A stretch of DNA of 64,000 nt from assembly GCF_001956985.1 (NCBI RefSeq), contig NZ_CP019082.1, positions 5,580,001-5,644,000 on the forward strand, given 5' to 3'. This document shows positions 44,154-53,735 of the stretch, in pieces; position 1 is the first letter of the stretch, and each line of letters starts with the position of its first letter. The translations under genes were made by a program, and so were the position numbers. Below the pieces are notes generated by a model. It saw nothing but the letters and a program-made list of their open reading frames with translations, ran no database searches and had not been told where the DNA came from. Source of the DNA: Paludisphaera borealis (lineage in GTDB: Bacteria; Planctomycetota; Planctomycetia; Isosphaerales; Isosphaeraceae).

Positions 44154-45365
44154 ATGAGCGAAGCGGCGGCGAGTCGGCCATCCGTCTGCGTCCTCACACC
44201 GCGTGGGCGGGGGGCGATCGGGGTGGTGCGGGTCTGGGGAGAGGGGGCGTTGGCGGCTGCGAGCGCGGTGTTCCGGCCGGCGCGGGGGGAGGGGCTCGGA
44301 ACCACTCCGCGGCGGCGGCCGAGGTTGGGGAGGATCGGCTCGGGGCTCGGTGACGAGGTCGTGGCGGTGGTCCTCGACGGTGAGCCGCCGGAGGTGGAGA
44401 TCCAGTGCCACGGCGGACCGGCGGCGGTCGACCTGGTGGTCGAGACGCTCACGAACGCCGGGGGGCGGCTGGTCGAACCAGGGGCGTTCGCCGAGCACGC
44501 GGCGGGGAGCCCGATCCGGGCGGCGGCCCTGGAGGATCTGGCGAGGGCCTCGACCTTGCGCACGGCCGAAATCCTGCTCGAACAGGCGCAGGGGGCGCTC
44601 GACGCGGAACTCGACCGGTTGATCGCGGTAATCGAAGCGGATCGCGGCCGGGGGCTGGCCGAGCTGGATCGGCTGATCGAGCGCGGGCGCGTCGGAGTTC
44701 GGCTCATCGCGGGTTGGCGAGTCGTGATCGCGGGTCGGCCCAACGTCGGCAAGAGCCGGCTTCTGAACGCACTCGCGGGCTATCAGCGGGCGATCGTGGA
44801 CGCCACGCCTGGGACGACCCGCGACGTCGTGACCGTGTCGGCGGCCTTCGACGGCTGGCCGGTCGAGCTGGTCGACACGGCCGGGGTGCGGGGGACCGAC
44901 GACCTGATCGAGCAATCGGGGATCGAACGGGCGCTTCGAGAGCATCGGCGGGCCGACCTGCTCCTCAAGGTGTTCGACCGGTCGCAGCCGCTCGAAGTGG
45001 AGGACCGACGGCTTTTGGCCGCCGACGGCGACGCGCTGGTGATCGTCAACAAGGCCGACCTGCCGGCTGCGTGGACGCCCGAAACCGCGTGGATGGATGC
45101 GTTTGCGGTCGTGGCCGTATCCGCCGAGCGCGGCGACGGCCTGGACGAACTGGGACGAGAGATCGCCCGGCGACTGGTTCCGAATCCGCCCGAGCCGGGC
45201 GCGGGCTTGCCGTTTCGGACCGAGCAAGTGGAGGCGCTGCGCGCCGCCCGCGCGTCGTTCGCCGTCGGGAACGAACGCGCGGCGTTGCAAACATTGCGAT
45301 CGTTGGCTCAGGTCTCGACGTCGGGGGCTTCGGGGATGCGCTGGAGGTCGGACCCCTTGCGGTAG
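44154..45365 (+). CDS. mnmE: MnmE/TrmE-like tRNA modification GTPase lacking the usual C-terminus
   Basis: The protein is 403 residues against about 450 for the family. The N-terminal tetrahydrofolate-binding domain (LTPRGRGAIGVVRVWG, EIQCHGGPAAVDLVVE, PGAFAEHA) and helical domain precede a G domain with G1 GRPNVGKSR, G2 TPGTTRD, G3 DTAG and G4 NKAD. It ends in GNERAALQTLRSLAQVSTSG and lacks the terminal segment with the conserved CIGK-type motif, whose Cys is essential for cmnm5U formation in characterised enzymes. The final 58 bases overlap a convergent kinase gene. ATG 44154 is chosen; 44121 and 44130 are alternatives. It may be a degraded or repurposed paralogue. Confidence 0.8.
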   Translation: MSEAAASRPSVCVLTPRGRGAIGVVRVWGEGALAAASAVFRPARGEGLGTTPRRRPRLGRIGSGLGDEVVAVVLDGEPPEVEIQCHGGPAAVDLVVETLTNAGGRLVEPGAFAEHAAGSPIRAAALEDLARASTLRTAEILLEQAQGALDAELDRLIAVIEADRGRGLAELDRLIERGRVGVRLIAGWRVVIAGRPNVGKSRLLNALAGYQRAIVDATPGTTRDVVTVSAAFDGWPVELVDTAGVRGTDDLIEQSGIERALREHRRADLLLKVFDRSQPLEVEDRRLLAADGDALVIVNKADLPAAWTPETAWMDAFAVVAVSAERGDGLDELGREIARRLVPNPPEPGAGLPFRTEQVEALRAARASFAVGNERAALQTLRSLAQVSTSGASGMRWRSDPLR

Positions 45366-48300
45366 AGCGGGCTCTGGGGTGAGAGACGGAGGTCGTCCTT
45401 CGACATCGAGCCGGCCGATTCCGTCGGCGGAAGCTTGTTGAGGAACTGCACTTCGAGCACGGGCGATTCGTCCTTGCGGACGAAGTTGTTCCAGTCGGTG
45501 CGGTCGTAGATCCGGGGGCGGATTCCGGTTTGGGCGACTTCGTCGCGGCGGTAGGCCGTGATCTGATGGTAACCGACGTTGTCGCCGGTCCATCGGATGC
45601 GGTCGCGGAGGCTTTCCATGGACTCGCGGCCGTCGACCCGGAACAGCGGTCCGGCGGCCGAGCCGGTGCTGAGGACCGAGTTCTCGGCCTGGACCTCGGC
45701 GAGGTGCAATTCCGGCTCGTCGGGCGAGCTTTCCAGGTGAACCAGGCCTCCCTTGGCCATCGCCGAGACGCGGTCGAGCTTCAGGGTGAGCGAAGGCGTC
45801 TGGCGGGTGGCCTGGGTGCAGCCCAACGCGTGCAGCAGGCTGCCGTCGGTGGCGACTAGCACGTTGCGCAGCTCGCAGTCGAGTCGCCGGTCCGAGGCCA
45901 CCGTGAAGCCGTCGCCGATGGACCGCAGGAAGCTGTCGTGGATGCGCACGACCGCCGGTTTGTTGGAATCGGTCGGGAGGGCGTCGTTCGACGTCCGGCC
46001 GGGCAGGACGGCGACGACGGCGAGGCTCGAAGCCGGTCCCGAGAGCGTGACCGTGCAGTCGGTCAGCGTCAGGCTCGCGCCCGCGACCAGGCCGACGGCC
46101 GCGATCCGGCTCATCGCCTCGGGATCGGCGTCCTGAACCAGGACGTCGAGCCCCTGAAGGTGGAGCTTGCCCCCTTGCACGTTCAGGAGGGTCGTCCAGT
46201 TCGACGCCGTCCGCGCGGCGAACAGAGGCGGGCGGAAGCGGATTCGGGGGCGGTGGCCGCCGGCCTCGGCCTCGATCCGCCACTCGGCGCCGCCGTTGAA
46301 CTCCACGGGCGAGAGCTCGAGGTCGGCCCCCGCCGCGATTCGCAAAACGCCCCCCTTGGTTCCGTGGCGGGCGAGCACGTTGACGAACTGCTCGGCGCTG
46401 CGGATCACGTCCTCGTCGGAGTTGACCGTCCGCCTCGTGGTCGCTCGTCCCGACGCCTCGTCCGTTTCCGCCGGCTTCGGCTCGCCGGCGTTCGCAAGCG
46501 GGGCTTTGGGGGACGTGACGGCGACCTCGGGCTCGCGGTTCGATGCGGCCGTGGCGGGTTCGGCGGGGTCATCGGTCGGGGTGGTGGTCATCGGCGGCAG
46601 CGCGGGGATGCCGGTCGCTTCGTTCGTCCGGGCCGCGACGGTCGTCGTCGGGATCGGCATGGGCATCGGCATCGGCGCGAGCGGCGTGTCGGCGTCGAGT
46701 TTCAGGGGAGGGCCCACGACCTTGCTCGGCTCCGGGGCGCTCGGTACGGTCTTGGCAGGCTCGAACGCGGGCTGGGCGGCGATCGTCTCCTTCGCCGCGG
46801 CGTCCGGTCGGGGGCTGGTGGAATCGACGAGCGTGGCGCCAAAGGGACCTCGGCTCGCCCCGCGACGGCCCGACTGGCTGGAGGCTGGCGCGAGTTGAAA
46901 GGCGCGCGTCGGGTTATCGACGCCATAGGCCAGATCCTGGGCGGGGTCGGACGATTCCCAGACCAGCGAACGGGCCGGAACGCTCTTCACCTCGCGCTGC
47001 TCGGACTGGTTCTCTCGCCAGTGCTCGAAGTCGCGGACGTTCTCCGCGGCGTCCTCCTGGCCGGCGACGGTCAGGAACGCGTTGAGCTTGCCGTAGAGGT
47101 TCGATCGGCCGCTCCAGTCGAGGTTACGGGGGGTGTCGACCTGGATCAGGCTTCCCAGAGCGCCGCCGACCGCGCCAGGGGCGATCACCGAGTCGTCGAC
47201 CCGAAACGTGGCGAGCGAGCCGTCGATCTGGAACACGGGCGCGGGGCCGGTCATGAAGCTCGAGCGCTGGATCAAGACGTCGCAGGCCGGCGGCGCGGCG
47301 GCGCGGCCGTTGTTGAGCCAGATCGAGGTCCCGCCGGGGCCGAACGTGCAGTCGCTGAACCGAAGATCGGCCGGCCCCTCGCACTCAAAGGCGACGGCGC
47401 CGGGGTCGAAATGGCACTGGTCGGCGAAGATGAAGGGGGGACGGCCGCCGTCGGCCGAGCCGGCCTTGAGCACGCGGCCGAGGACGGCCGGGAGCCCGAC
47501 GGTCGCGGCTTCGAGGCCGTCGTCGCGACGGAACGTGCAGCCCTCCAGCTTCAGCTCCGCGTCTTCGACCAGGATGGCCGCCGCGCGGCCGGCGGGCGGT
47601 TCGCTCTCGACTTCGATGATCAGCCCCTTGAGCGCGACGCGCCCGCCGGCGAAGGCGAGCAAGGCCGGGGCGGGTTGGTCGGCCCCCCGGGCGTCGGCCG
47701 CGAACTTGAGAACCGGCCGTTTGCCGGACTCGGCGCGGATGGTCACGTCGCGGTTGAGCAGGGTCGGGTTCGCGCGCGGGCCGCCGAGCCGCCCGCCCAG
47801 CAAGTAGGGGCCGTCGTCGGTGAGAGTGACGACTGACTTGCGAGGCGCCGACGCGATCACCGACGCCAGGTCGTCGGCCGGTCGGACGCTGATGCTCCGG
47901 GCCGCGGCGTCGACCCCGACCGCGGCCGGCCGATCCGCGGCGTCGGGAGCGATCCGGGCGGCCGCGGCGTTCAGCGCCGTCTGAGGGCGCGGGGGGGCGG
48001 TCGCGCCGAACTCGCCCAGCGGCGAGGACGACGTGGAGTCGGCCAGCTCTCGGCCCCACCAGAGCAGCCCGGCCGCCAGCAGCACGAAGCCCGCCGTGGG
48101 GACGAGGAAGACCAGGTGCCGTTCCCACGACGGCCGGCGCGGCTTGGACATCCAGGCGGGCGCGTCGACGTGCGACAACGTCAGCCCCGACTGGCCGGCG
48201 ACGGTCAGCAGGTCGCGGACGAGCTGCTCCGGCGACTGGTAGCGGCGGTCGCGGTCCTTGGCCATCAGCTTGGTCAACACCCGCGCCAGATCGGCCGGCA

Positions 48301-49201
48301 CCGCCGGGTTCAGCGCCCGGACGTCCGGCGGCGGCTCCTCCTGGTGCTGAAGCAGCTTCTGGAGGACGGTTCCCCCGGGGAACGGCGGCTGGCCGCTGAG
48401 CATGTGAAAAAGCGTGCATCCGAGCGAATACAGGTCGCTGCGGACGTCGACGTCGCGCGGGTCGCGCGCCTGCTCGGGGCTGATGTAGTCGAACGTGCCC
48501 AGGGTCATCCCGGTCTGGGTCAGCCCGACGTCGGTCTGCCGCTCGAATCGACGCGCCAGCCCCATGTCGACGAGCTTCGCCCGGCCCTGCGGAGTGAGGA
48601 TGATGTTCGACGGCTTGATGTCGCGGTGGACCACCCCGCGATTCGTCGCGTGGACAAGCGCCTCGGAGATCTGAAGCGTGACGTCCACCGCCTCGTTCAA
48701 CGGCAGCGGGCCGTTGTCGTCGACCTTCCGGCGAATCGTGACGCCTTCGATATATTCAAATACGATGTAGTGATAGATCCCGTCCTGGCCTAGGCTGTAC
48801 ACCCGCGCGATGTTCTCGTGGTCGAGCTGCGCGGCGGACCGGCCCTCTTGATAGAACCGCTGGACGACCTCGGGGTCGTCGGTCTGGTCGGGGGGGAGGA
48901 GCTTGAGCGCGACCTGGCGGTCGAGTTTCGCGTCGTGGGCGCGGAACACGGCGCCCATGCCGCCCGCCCCGATGGCTTCTTCGAGCACGAAGGTGTCGAT
49001 GACCTGGCCGGGCTGGGGCAGGGGGATCGAGACCGCCGCACGGCCGAGCACCGGGACGCGCCGCGACGTGCTGCTCGACCCGCGCACGATGGTCGGAGGA
49101 TCCACCGTCGGCCCCGACTCGCCGCGCGCGGCCGGAGAACCATCTTGCGAGCCGGAGCCCTCAGGACGTTCGCGCCCGCTGTTCGATTCGGGGATCTGCA
49201 T
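45308..49201 (-). CDS. Transmembrane Ser/Thr protein kinase with beta-helix-like extracellular part
   Basis: The protein is 1297 residues from the ATG at 49201. An N-terminal disordered region is followed by a PknB-type kinase domain (about 65-330) with GAGGMGAVFRAHD, VALKLL, HRDIKPSNI and DMGLA, all consistent with activity. One membrane helix (HLVFLVPTAGFVLLAAGLLWWG, about 365) leads to about 900 extracytoplasmic residues. Two stretches there (about 440-720 and 940-1230) repeat short patterns such as GGRVALKGLIIEVES, AELKLEGCTFRRD and KLHLQGLDVLVQDAD, typical of right-handed parallel beta-helices. A Pro/Thr-rich linker separates them. It probably senses polysaccharide at the surface. A strong promoter lies upstream. 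Confidence 0.87.
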   Translation of the reverse strand: MQIPESNSGRERPEGSGSQDGSPAARGESGPTVDPPTIVRGSSSTSRRVPVLGRAAVSIPLPQPGQVIDTFVLEEAIGAGGMGAVFRAHDAKLDRQVALKLLPPDQTDDPEVVQRFYQEGRSAAQLDHENIARVYSLGQDGIYHYIVFEYIEGVTIRRKVDDNGPLPLNEAVDVTLQISEALVHATNRGVVHRDIKPSNIILTPQGRAKLVDMGLARRFERQTDVGLTQTGMTLGTFDYISPEQARDPRDVDVRSDLYSLGCTLFHMLSGQPPFPGGTVLQKLLQHQEEPPPDVRALNPAVPADLARVLTKLMAKDRDRRYQSPEQLVRDLLTVAGQSGLTLSHVDAPAWMSKPRRPSWERHLVFLVPTAGFVLLAAGLLWWGRELADSTSSSPLGEFGATAPPRPQTALNAAAARIAPDAADRPAAVGVDAAARSISVRPADDLASVIASAPRKSVVTLTDDGPYLLGGRLGGPRANPTLLNRDVTIRAESGKRPVLKFAADARGADQPAPALLAFAGGRVALKGLIIEVESEPPAGRAAAILVEDAELKLEGCTFRRDDGLEAATVGLPAVLGRVLKAGSADGGRPPFIFADQCHFDPGAVAFECEGPADLRFSDCTFGPGGTSIWLNNGRAAAPPACDVLIQRSSFMTGPAPVFQIDGSLATFRVDDSVIAPGAVGGALGSLIQVDTPRNLDWSGRSNLYGKLNAFLTVAGQEDAAENVRDFEHWRENQSEQREVKSVPARSLVWESSDPAQDLAYGVDNPTRAFQLAPASSQSGRRGASRGPFGATLVDSTSPRPDAAAKETIAAQPAFEPAKTVPSAPEPSKVVGPPLKLDADTPLAPMPMPMPIPTTTVAARTNEATGIPALPPMTTTPTDDPAEPATAASNREPEVAVTSPKAPLANAGEPKPAETDEASGRATTRRTVNSDEDVIRSAEQFVNVLARHGTKGGVLRIAAGADLELSPVEFNGGAEWRIEAEAGGHRPRIRFRPPLFAARTASNWTTLLNVQGGKLHLQGLDVLVQDADPEAMSRIAAVGLVAGASLTLTDCTVTLSGPASSLAVVAVLPGRTSNDALPTDSNKPAVVRIHDSFLRSIGDGFTVASDRRLDCELRNVLVATDGSLLHALGCTQATRQTPSLTLKLDRVSAMAKGGLVHLESSPDEPELHLAEVQAENSVLSTGSAAGPLFRVDGRESMESLRDRIRWTGDNVGYHQITAYRRDEVAQTGIRPRIYDRTDWNNFVRKDESPVLEVQFLNKLPPTESAGSMSKDDLRLSPQSPLYRKGSDLQRIPEAPDVET

Positions 49202-49631
49202 GAAATCGTGCTCGTTCCAAGGGGCTCGTCCCCACACAAGACTTCCGTGCGCCGCCAGAGACTTTTGAGATTCGGATCGAGGGAGACATGAGACCCAATA
49301 CGTGCATGCAATGGCACGGGCCTATGAAGATACTATAGTCCCACGGACCTGCCGTGTCAATCATAAATGCTTGGGTTTGATCGCTAAGTCCAAGCGGTTC
49401 AACAACCTTGGGCTTGAGCGAGCGAGCCGCGCGGGGGTTCGCTCATCCTCCGGCCCGGTCGAAGCCGATCCTTTCTTCGACCGGGGCGATGGTCAATGGC
49501 GATCCGGGGGGAAACCGACTCAAGCCGGAAATCCCGTTCGTCCGATACTCTTATTGGAATCGTCAAGCCCGATCGTCTCACGGCAACGCGTGAGGCCGGG
49601 TCGAGCCTATCGAAGCGCCAGGAGGCTGCGC
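49202..49631. other. Divergent promoter region
   Basis: Between the leftward large kinase gene and the rightward cyclophilin gene. It contains the minus-strand promoter listed separately. For the rightward gene AGGAGG (49620-49625) is a good ribosome site but no clear promoter is visible. No gene seen. Confidence 0.55.
49332..49360 (-). promoter_or_regulatory. Sigma70-type promoter for the large kinase gene
   Basis: On the minus strand: TTGACA (49355-49360), a 17-base spacer and TATAGT (49332-49337). This is a nearly ideal pair. The transcript would start near 49325, with a leader of about 125 bases. Confidence 0.7.
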
Positions 49632-51128
49632 ATGTGGGACCGTATTCTTCGAAAGAGCCTGTTCCTCGCGATCTCGCAAGCGAGTGGAGCAGGGCGTCGC
49701 GTCGCACAGCGATCCAAGCGCCGGCCCATCCTCGAGGGGCTTGAAGAGCGCCAGTTGATGACGGCCTCGCTCGCCCCGATCGGCGACGTTTCGGTCCCCG
49801 CGGCCCAGGGCTATCAGCTCACGCTCGACGGCAGCGGGACCACCAGCCCCAAGCAGACGTTCACCGCCACGTCCGACAACGCGGACATCAAGGTGAACGT
49901 CGCCCAGGGGCAGTTCTGGACGATCAACGTCACCCACCTGGCGTCCACCACCGCCGGCGACGTCACGTTCATCAATCAGCCGATGACGTTCCAGTTCTTT
50001 CCCGGTCTGACTCCGAACACCGTCGACCGCATCACCAACTTCACCAATACCGGTTATTACACCGACACCGGAAAATACTTCCCGCGCATCCTCTCGGGAT
50101 TCGTGGCTCAGGGCGGATCGAACAGCCCGACCAGCACGTCGTCGTCGAGCGGCACGCCGGGGATCAACACCGAGATCTCCCAGCAGCTCGCCTTCAACAG
50201 CGTCGGCCAGCTCGCCATGGCCAACTCCGGCACCGCCGGTTCGAGCGACGCCCAGTTCTTCATCACGTTCGGCCCGCAGCCGGCCCTCAACTACAATTAC
50301 ACCATCTTCGGCCAGCAGGTGTCCGGCTTCAACACTCTGACCGACATGTCGAACGTGACAGTCCACTCGAACGGCGCTTCACCGCCCGAGGTCTCCGTCC
50401 CCGACAACCCGGTCACGATCAACTCGGCGACGCTGTCGGACTCGAATCCCAACGGCGTTCTGCTGATCGACACGACGTCGGCCCATCCGGGCGAGAAGGC
50501 CAACATCACGGTCACCGCGACCGACCCGAGCGACGGCACCACGTCGACCCAGACCTTCGTGGTCTACACCCCGGCCGTCACCGGCGCGGTCCGGCAGATC
50601 GGCGACGTCCTGATCGCCACTCCCGTTCCCGGGACCTGGAAGCAATTGAAGACGACGACCAACACGATCGAGGTCAACCAGGTCGCGGCCCCGACGATCC
50701 CCCCCAGCGAGAAGGTCCAGGTCGTCGTCAACGGCGTGCTCGACTCGATCCAGCCCGCGGCGGACTCCCTCTCGCAGATCGTCGCCTACGGCTCCAAGGC
50801 TAGTGACAAGATCACGGTCTCGAACGATATCACGATCCCCGCGACGATCGACGGCGGCCGCGGCGGCAAGAACGTCGTCACCGGCGGCGGCGGCTACACG
50901 CTCGCCCACGGCTGGTTCGGGCGCTCGACCCTGGTGGCGGGCAGCGGTTATAACAAGCTGATCGGCCGTCAGGGGCAAGTCCGGTTCCGAGCCAACAAGG
51001 CGACCGCGCTGGCCTTCACCGGCCGGGCTCGCGGCCGCGCCTCGAACGGCCAGCCGCTCAAGCCCGGTGGAACCTACTACCGGTTCATCAACAACCACCT
51101 GGTTCCGGTCCTCAAGATCAACAGCTAA
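49632..51128 (+). CDS. Exported cyclophilin-type peptidyl-prolyl isomerase with LExRxLM motif
   Basis: The protein is 498 residues. The N-terminus has ILEGLEERQLM (33-43), the planctomycete LExRxL(L/M) export/surface motif, and no classical signal peptide. The middle is a cyclophilin fold: FVAQGGSNSP, QLAMANSGTAGSSDAQFFITFG, YTIFGQQVSGFNTL. It should catalyse proline cis-trans isomerisation outside the cytoplasm. The rest is beta-rich with haemolysin-type/Ig-like character (VVNGVLDSIQPAADSLSQIVAYGSKASDKITV). AGGAGG six bases before the ATG fixes the start. A large secreted cyclophilin with this anchor motif is probably a surface folding helper. Confidence 0.88.
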   Translation: MWDRILRKSLFLAISQASGAGRRVAQRSKRRPILEGLEERQLMTASLAPIGDVSVPAAQGYQLTLDGSGTTSPKQTFTATSDNADIKVNVAQGQFWTINVTHLASTTAGDVTFINQPMTFQFFPGLTPNTVDRITNFTNTGYYTDTGKYFPRILSGFVAQGGSNSPTSTSSSSGTPGINTEISQQLAFNSVGQLAMANSGTAGSSDAQFFITFGPQPALNYNYTIFGQQVSGFNTLTDMSNVTVHSNGASPPEVSVPDNPVTINSATLSDSNPNGVLLIDTTSAHPGEKANITVTATDPSDGTTSTQTFVVYTPAVTGAVRQIGDVLIATPVPGTWKQLKTTTNTIEVNQVAAPTIPPSEKVQVVVNGVLDSIQPAADSLSQIVAYGSKASDKITVSNDITIPATIDGGRGGKNVVTGGGGYTLAHGWFGRSTLVAGSGYNKLIGRQGQVRFRANKATALAFTGRARGRASNGQPLKPGGTYYRFINNHLVPVLKINS

Positions 51129-51185
51129 CCTGGGACGGACCGAGACGACCGCGCACGCCGAGCCGATTCGAGCCGAGCGACTTCC

Positions 51186-53735
51186 ATGATTCCGCTGCCC
51201 ATCGATCCCAGCTTGCCTCGCATCCTCGATTGTCTCCGAGAGGGGCGGGGGGTGGTGCTGACCGCCGCCCCGGGGTCGGGGAAGACGACGCGCGTGCCCG
51301 CCGCGCTCGTCCGCTCGGGCCTGCTGGGGGCCGACAACCCGTCGGTGATCGTCCTTCAGCCGCGACGGGTCGCCACGCGGGCCGCCGCGGCCCGGATCGC
51401 CGACGAGCAAGGTTGGACGCTCGGCCGCGAGGTCGGATACCAGATCCGGTTCGAGCGCCGGGCGTCGGCCTCGTCCCGGCTTCTGATCGAGACCGAGGGC
51501 GTCCTCACCCGCCAGATCCTGGCCGACCCGTTCCTCGAATCGGTGGGGGCGGTCGTTCTCGACGAATTCCACGAGCGGAGCCTCCACACCGATCTGGCCC
51601 TCAGCCTGCTCCGTGAAGTCAGACGCGAGGTCCGGCCCGACCTTCGCATCATCGTGATGTCGGCCACGCTCGACGCCGAGCCCGTCGCCCGGTTCCTCGA
51701 CGCGCCCATCGTCGAAGTTCCCGGCCGCGCCTTCCCCGTCGCGATCGAATACCGCGAGGCCGACCAGCCTACCAATCCCGAAACCATCGCGAGCGCCGTC
51801 GCCTCGGCCCTCGCCGATCGCTCCGACGACGGCCACATCCTCGTTTTCCTGCCGGGGACGGCGGAGATCCGCCGCGCCTGCAAGGAACTCGAACCGGTCG
51901 CCGCCCGGGCGGGCGCCCTGGTGTTGCCGCTTCACGGTTCGCTGCCGGCCGACGAGCAAGACCTGGCGCTTCGGCCCTCCGATCGTCGCAAGATCATCGT
52001 GGCGACGAACATCGCCGAGACCTCGCTGACGATCGACGGCGTGACCACCGTGATCGACGCCGGCCTCGCCCGCGTCGCCCATCACGATCCTCAGCGCGGT
52101 CTGGACCGGCTCGACCTCGAACGGATCAGCCAGGCCTCGGCCGCCCAGCGCGCCGGGCGGGCGGGTCGGACCCGCCCCGGGCGCTGCATCCGGCTCTGGT
52201 CGGAACGCCGGCAAGCCACGCTCGCCCCGTTCGACGCGGCCGAGATCCACCGCGTCGACCTCGGCTCGACGGTCCTGACGCTCCATTCGTGGGGCGTGCG
52301 CGAGCCCGAGCATTTCGGCTGGTACGAGCCGCCGTCGAAGGATCGGATCGAGGCCGCCGAAACCCTGCTCGGCCGGCTCGGCGCCCTCGACCCCGTCGCC
52401 CGGTCGATCACGCCGCTGGGGAAGCGGATCCTCGCCTTGCCCGTGCATCCCCGACTCGCCCGATTGCTGCTGGCCGCCGCCGGCGAAGGGGTGCTCCATG
52501 AGGGAGCAGCCCTCGCCGCGTTGCTCTCGGAGAAGGACATCGCCGACCGCCGCCCTGGCGGCGGCCGTCGCGGGCTGTCCGACGTCCTGCCTCGCCTCGA
52601 CCTGCTCGCCGAGGCCGAATCCGCGCGGTTTTCGCCGTCGCTGCGCGTCCGGGGGATCGATCCTTCGGCCGCTCGTCAAGTTGCGCGGATCCAGGACGAT
52701 CTGGTTCGTCTGGGAGCGAGGCTTGAAGGCCCGGCGCGACGAGCCGACCTCGACGAGGACGACCGCGAGGAAGCGCTGTTGAAGCTGCTGATTCTGGCGT
52801 ACCCCGACCGCGTGGCGCGGCGGCGCGGCTCAGAGGAGACGGGCGTCATGGTCGGCGGGCGCGGGGTCCGCCTGGCGCGGGAGTCGGTCGTCCGCGAGGG
52901 CGAGTTGTTCCTGGCCCTCGATCCCCGCGAGGAGCGCCGGCGCGGGACGCTCGAATTGCAGGTGTCGATCGCCAGCTCGGTGCGGCTGGAATGGCTGGAG
53001 GAGCTGGTTCCGCAATCGGTTCGTCGGGTGCGCCGCACGCAGTACGACGCCGACCGCGAGCGCGTCGTCGCCGTCAATCAGCTCTGGTATGAGGATCTGT
53101 TGCTCCGCGAGGACGCCGCTCCGCCGGCCGATGCGCGGGAGGCGTCGGCGGCCCTGCTCGACGCTTTACGCCCCCGCGCCGGCGCGATTTTCCGCGATGA
53201 CGCAACGGCGGCGGCCTGGCTCGCCCGCTACGATTTCGTCCGCCTGGCCGTCCCCGAACTCGAATGGCCCGAGATCACTGAAGAGATGTTCGCCGAACAA
53301 CTCGAATTCCTCTGCCAGGGCAAGTCGCGCGCCTCCGAAGTCGAGAAGGCCGCCAAGGTTCCCTACCTGGAAGCGACGCTCGCCCCCGCGCAGGTCCGCG
53401 AGTTGTCCCAGAGCGCGCCCGAATCCCTGACGATCCCCAGCGGCCGGCATGTGCGGCTGACTTACGAGCCCGGCCGAACGCCCGTGCTCTCGGTGCGTCT
53501 GCAAGAGTTGTTCGGCTGGATCGACGCCCCGCGCCTGGCTCGCGGCCGCGTTCCGCTGCTGATCGAGCTGCTCGGCCCGAACCATCGCCCGGTCCAGGTG
53601 ACGTCGGACCTCAAGAGCTTCTGGACGAACACTTATCACCAGGTCCGCAAGGACCTCCGCAACCGCTACCCCAAACACGCCTGGCCCGAAGACCCGCTCA
53701 CGGCCCGCGCCGTCGTGCGGCCTCATCGTTCCTGA
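51186..53735 (+). CDS. hrpB: ATP-dependent helicase HrpB
   Basis: The protein is 849 residues. It is a DExH-type helicase with Walker A APGSGKTT near residue 31 and the Walker B DEFHERS. RRVATRAAA, SATLDAEP, TNIAETSLTIDGV and QRAGRAGRTRPG are helicase motifs Ib, III, V and VI. The HrpB-specific C-terminal domain follows (SFWTNTYHQVRKDLRNRYPKHAWPEDP). The complete length supports function as an RNA/DNA helicase of uncertain cellular role. It stands alone on the plus strand. Confidence 0.95.
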   Translation: MIPLPIDPSLPRILDCLREGRGVVLTAAPGSGKTTRVPAALVRSGLLGADNPSVIVLQPRRVATRAAAARIADEQGWTLGREVGYQIRFERRASASSRLLIETEGVLTRQILADPFLESVGAVVLDEFHERSLHTDLALSLLREVRREVRPDLRIIVMSATLDAEPVARFLDAPIVEVPGRAFPVAIEYREADQPTNPETIASAVASALADRSDDGHILVFLPGTAEIRRACKELEPVAARAGALVLPLHGSLPADEQDLALRPSDRRKIIVATNIAETSLTIDGVTTVIDAGLARVAHHDPQRGLDRLDLERISQASAAQRAGRAGRTRPGRCIRLWSERRQATLAPFDAAEIHRVDLGSTVLTLHSWGVREPEHFGWYEPPSKDRIEAAETLLGRLGALDPVARSITPLGKRILALPVHPRLARLLLAAAGEGVLHEGAALAALLSEKDIADRRPGGGRRGLSDVLPRLDLLAEAESARFSPSLRVRGIDPSAARQVARIQDDLVRLGARLEGPARRADLDEDDREEALLKLLILAYPDRVARRRGSEETGVMVGGRGVRLARESVVREGELFLALDPREERRRGTLELQVSIASSVRLEWLEELVPQSVRRVRRTQYDADRERVVAVNQLWYEDLLLREDAAPPADAREASAALLDALRPRAGAIFRDDATAAAWLARYDFVRLAVPELEWPEITEEMFAEQLEFLCQGKSRASEVEKAAKVPYLEATLAPAQVRELSQSAPESLTIPSGRHVRLTYEPGRTPVLSVRLQELFGWIDAPRLARGRVPLLIELLGPNHRPVQVTSDLKSFWTNTYHQVRKDLRNRYPKHAWPEDPLTARAVVRPHRS

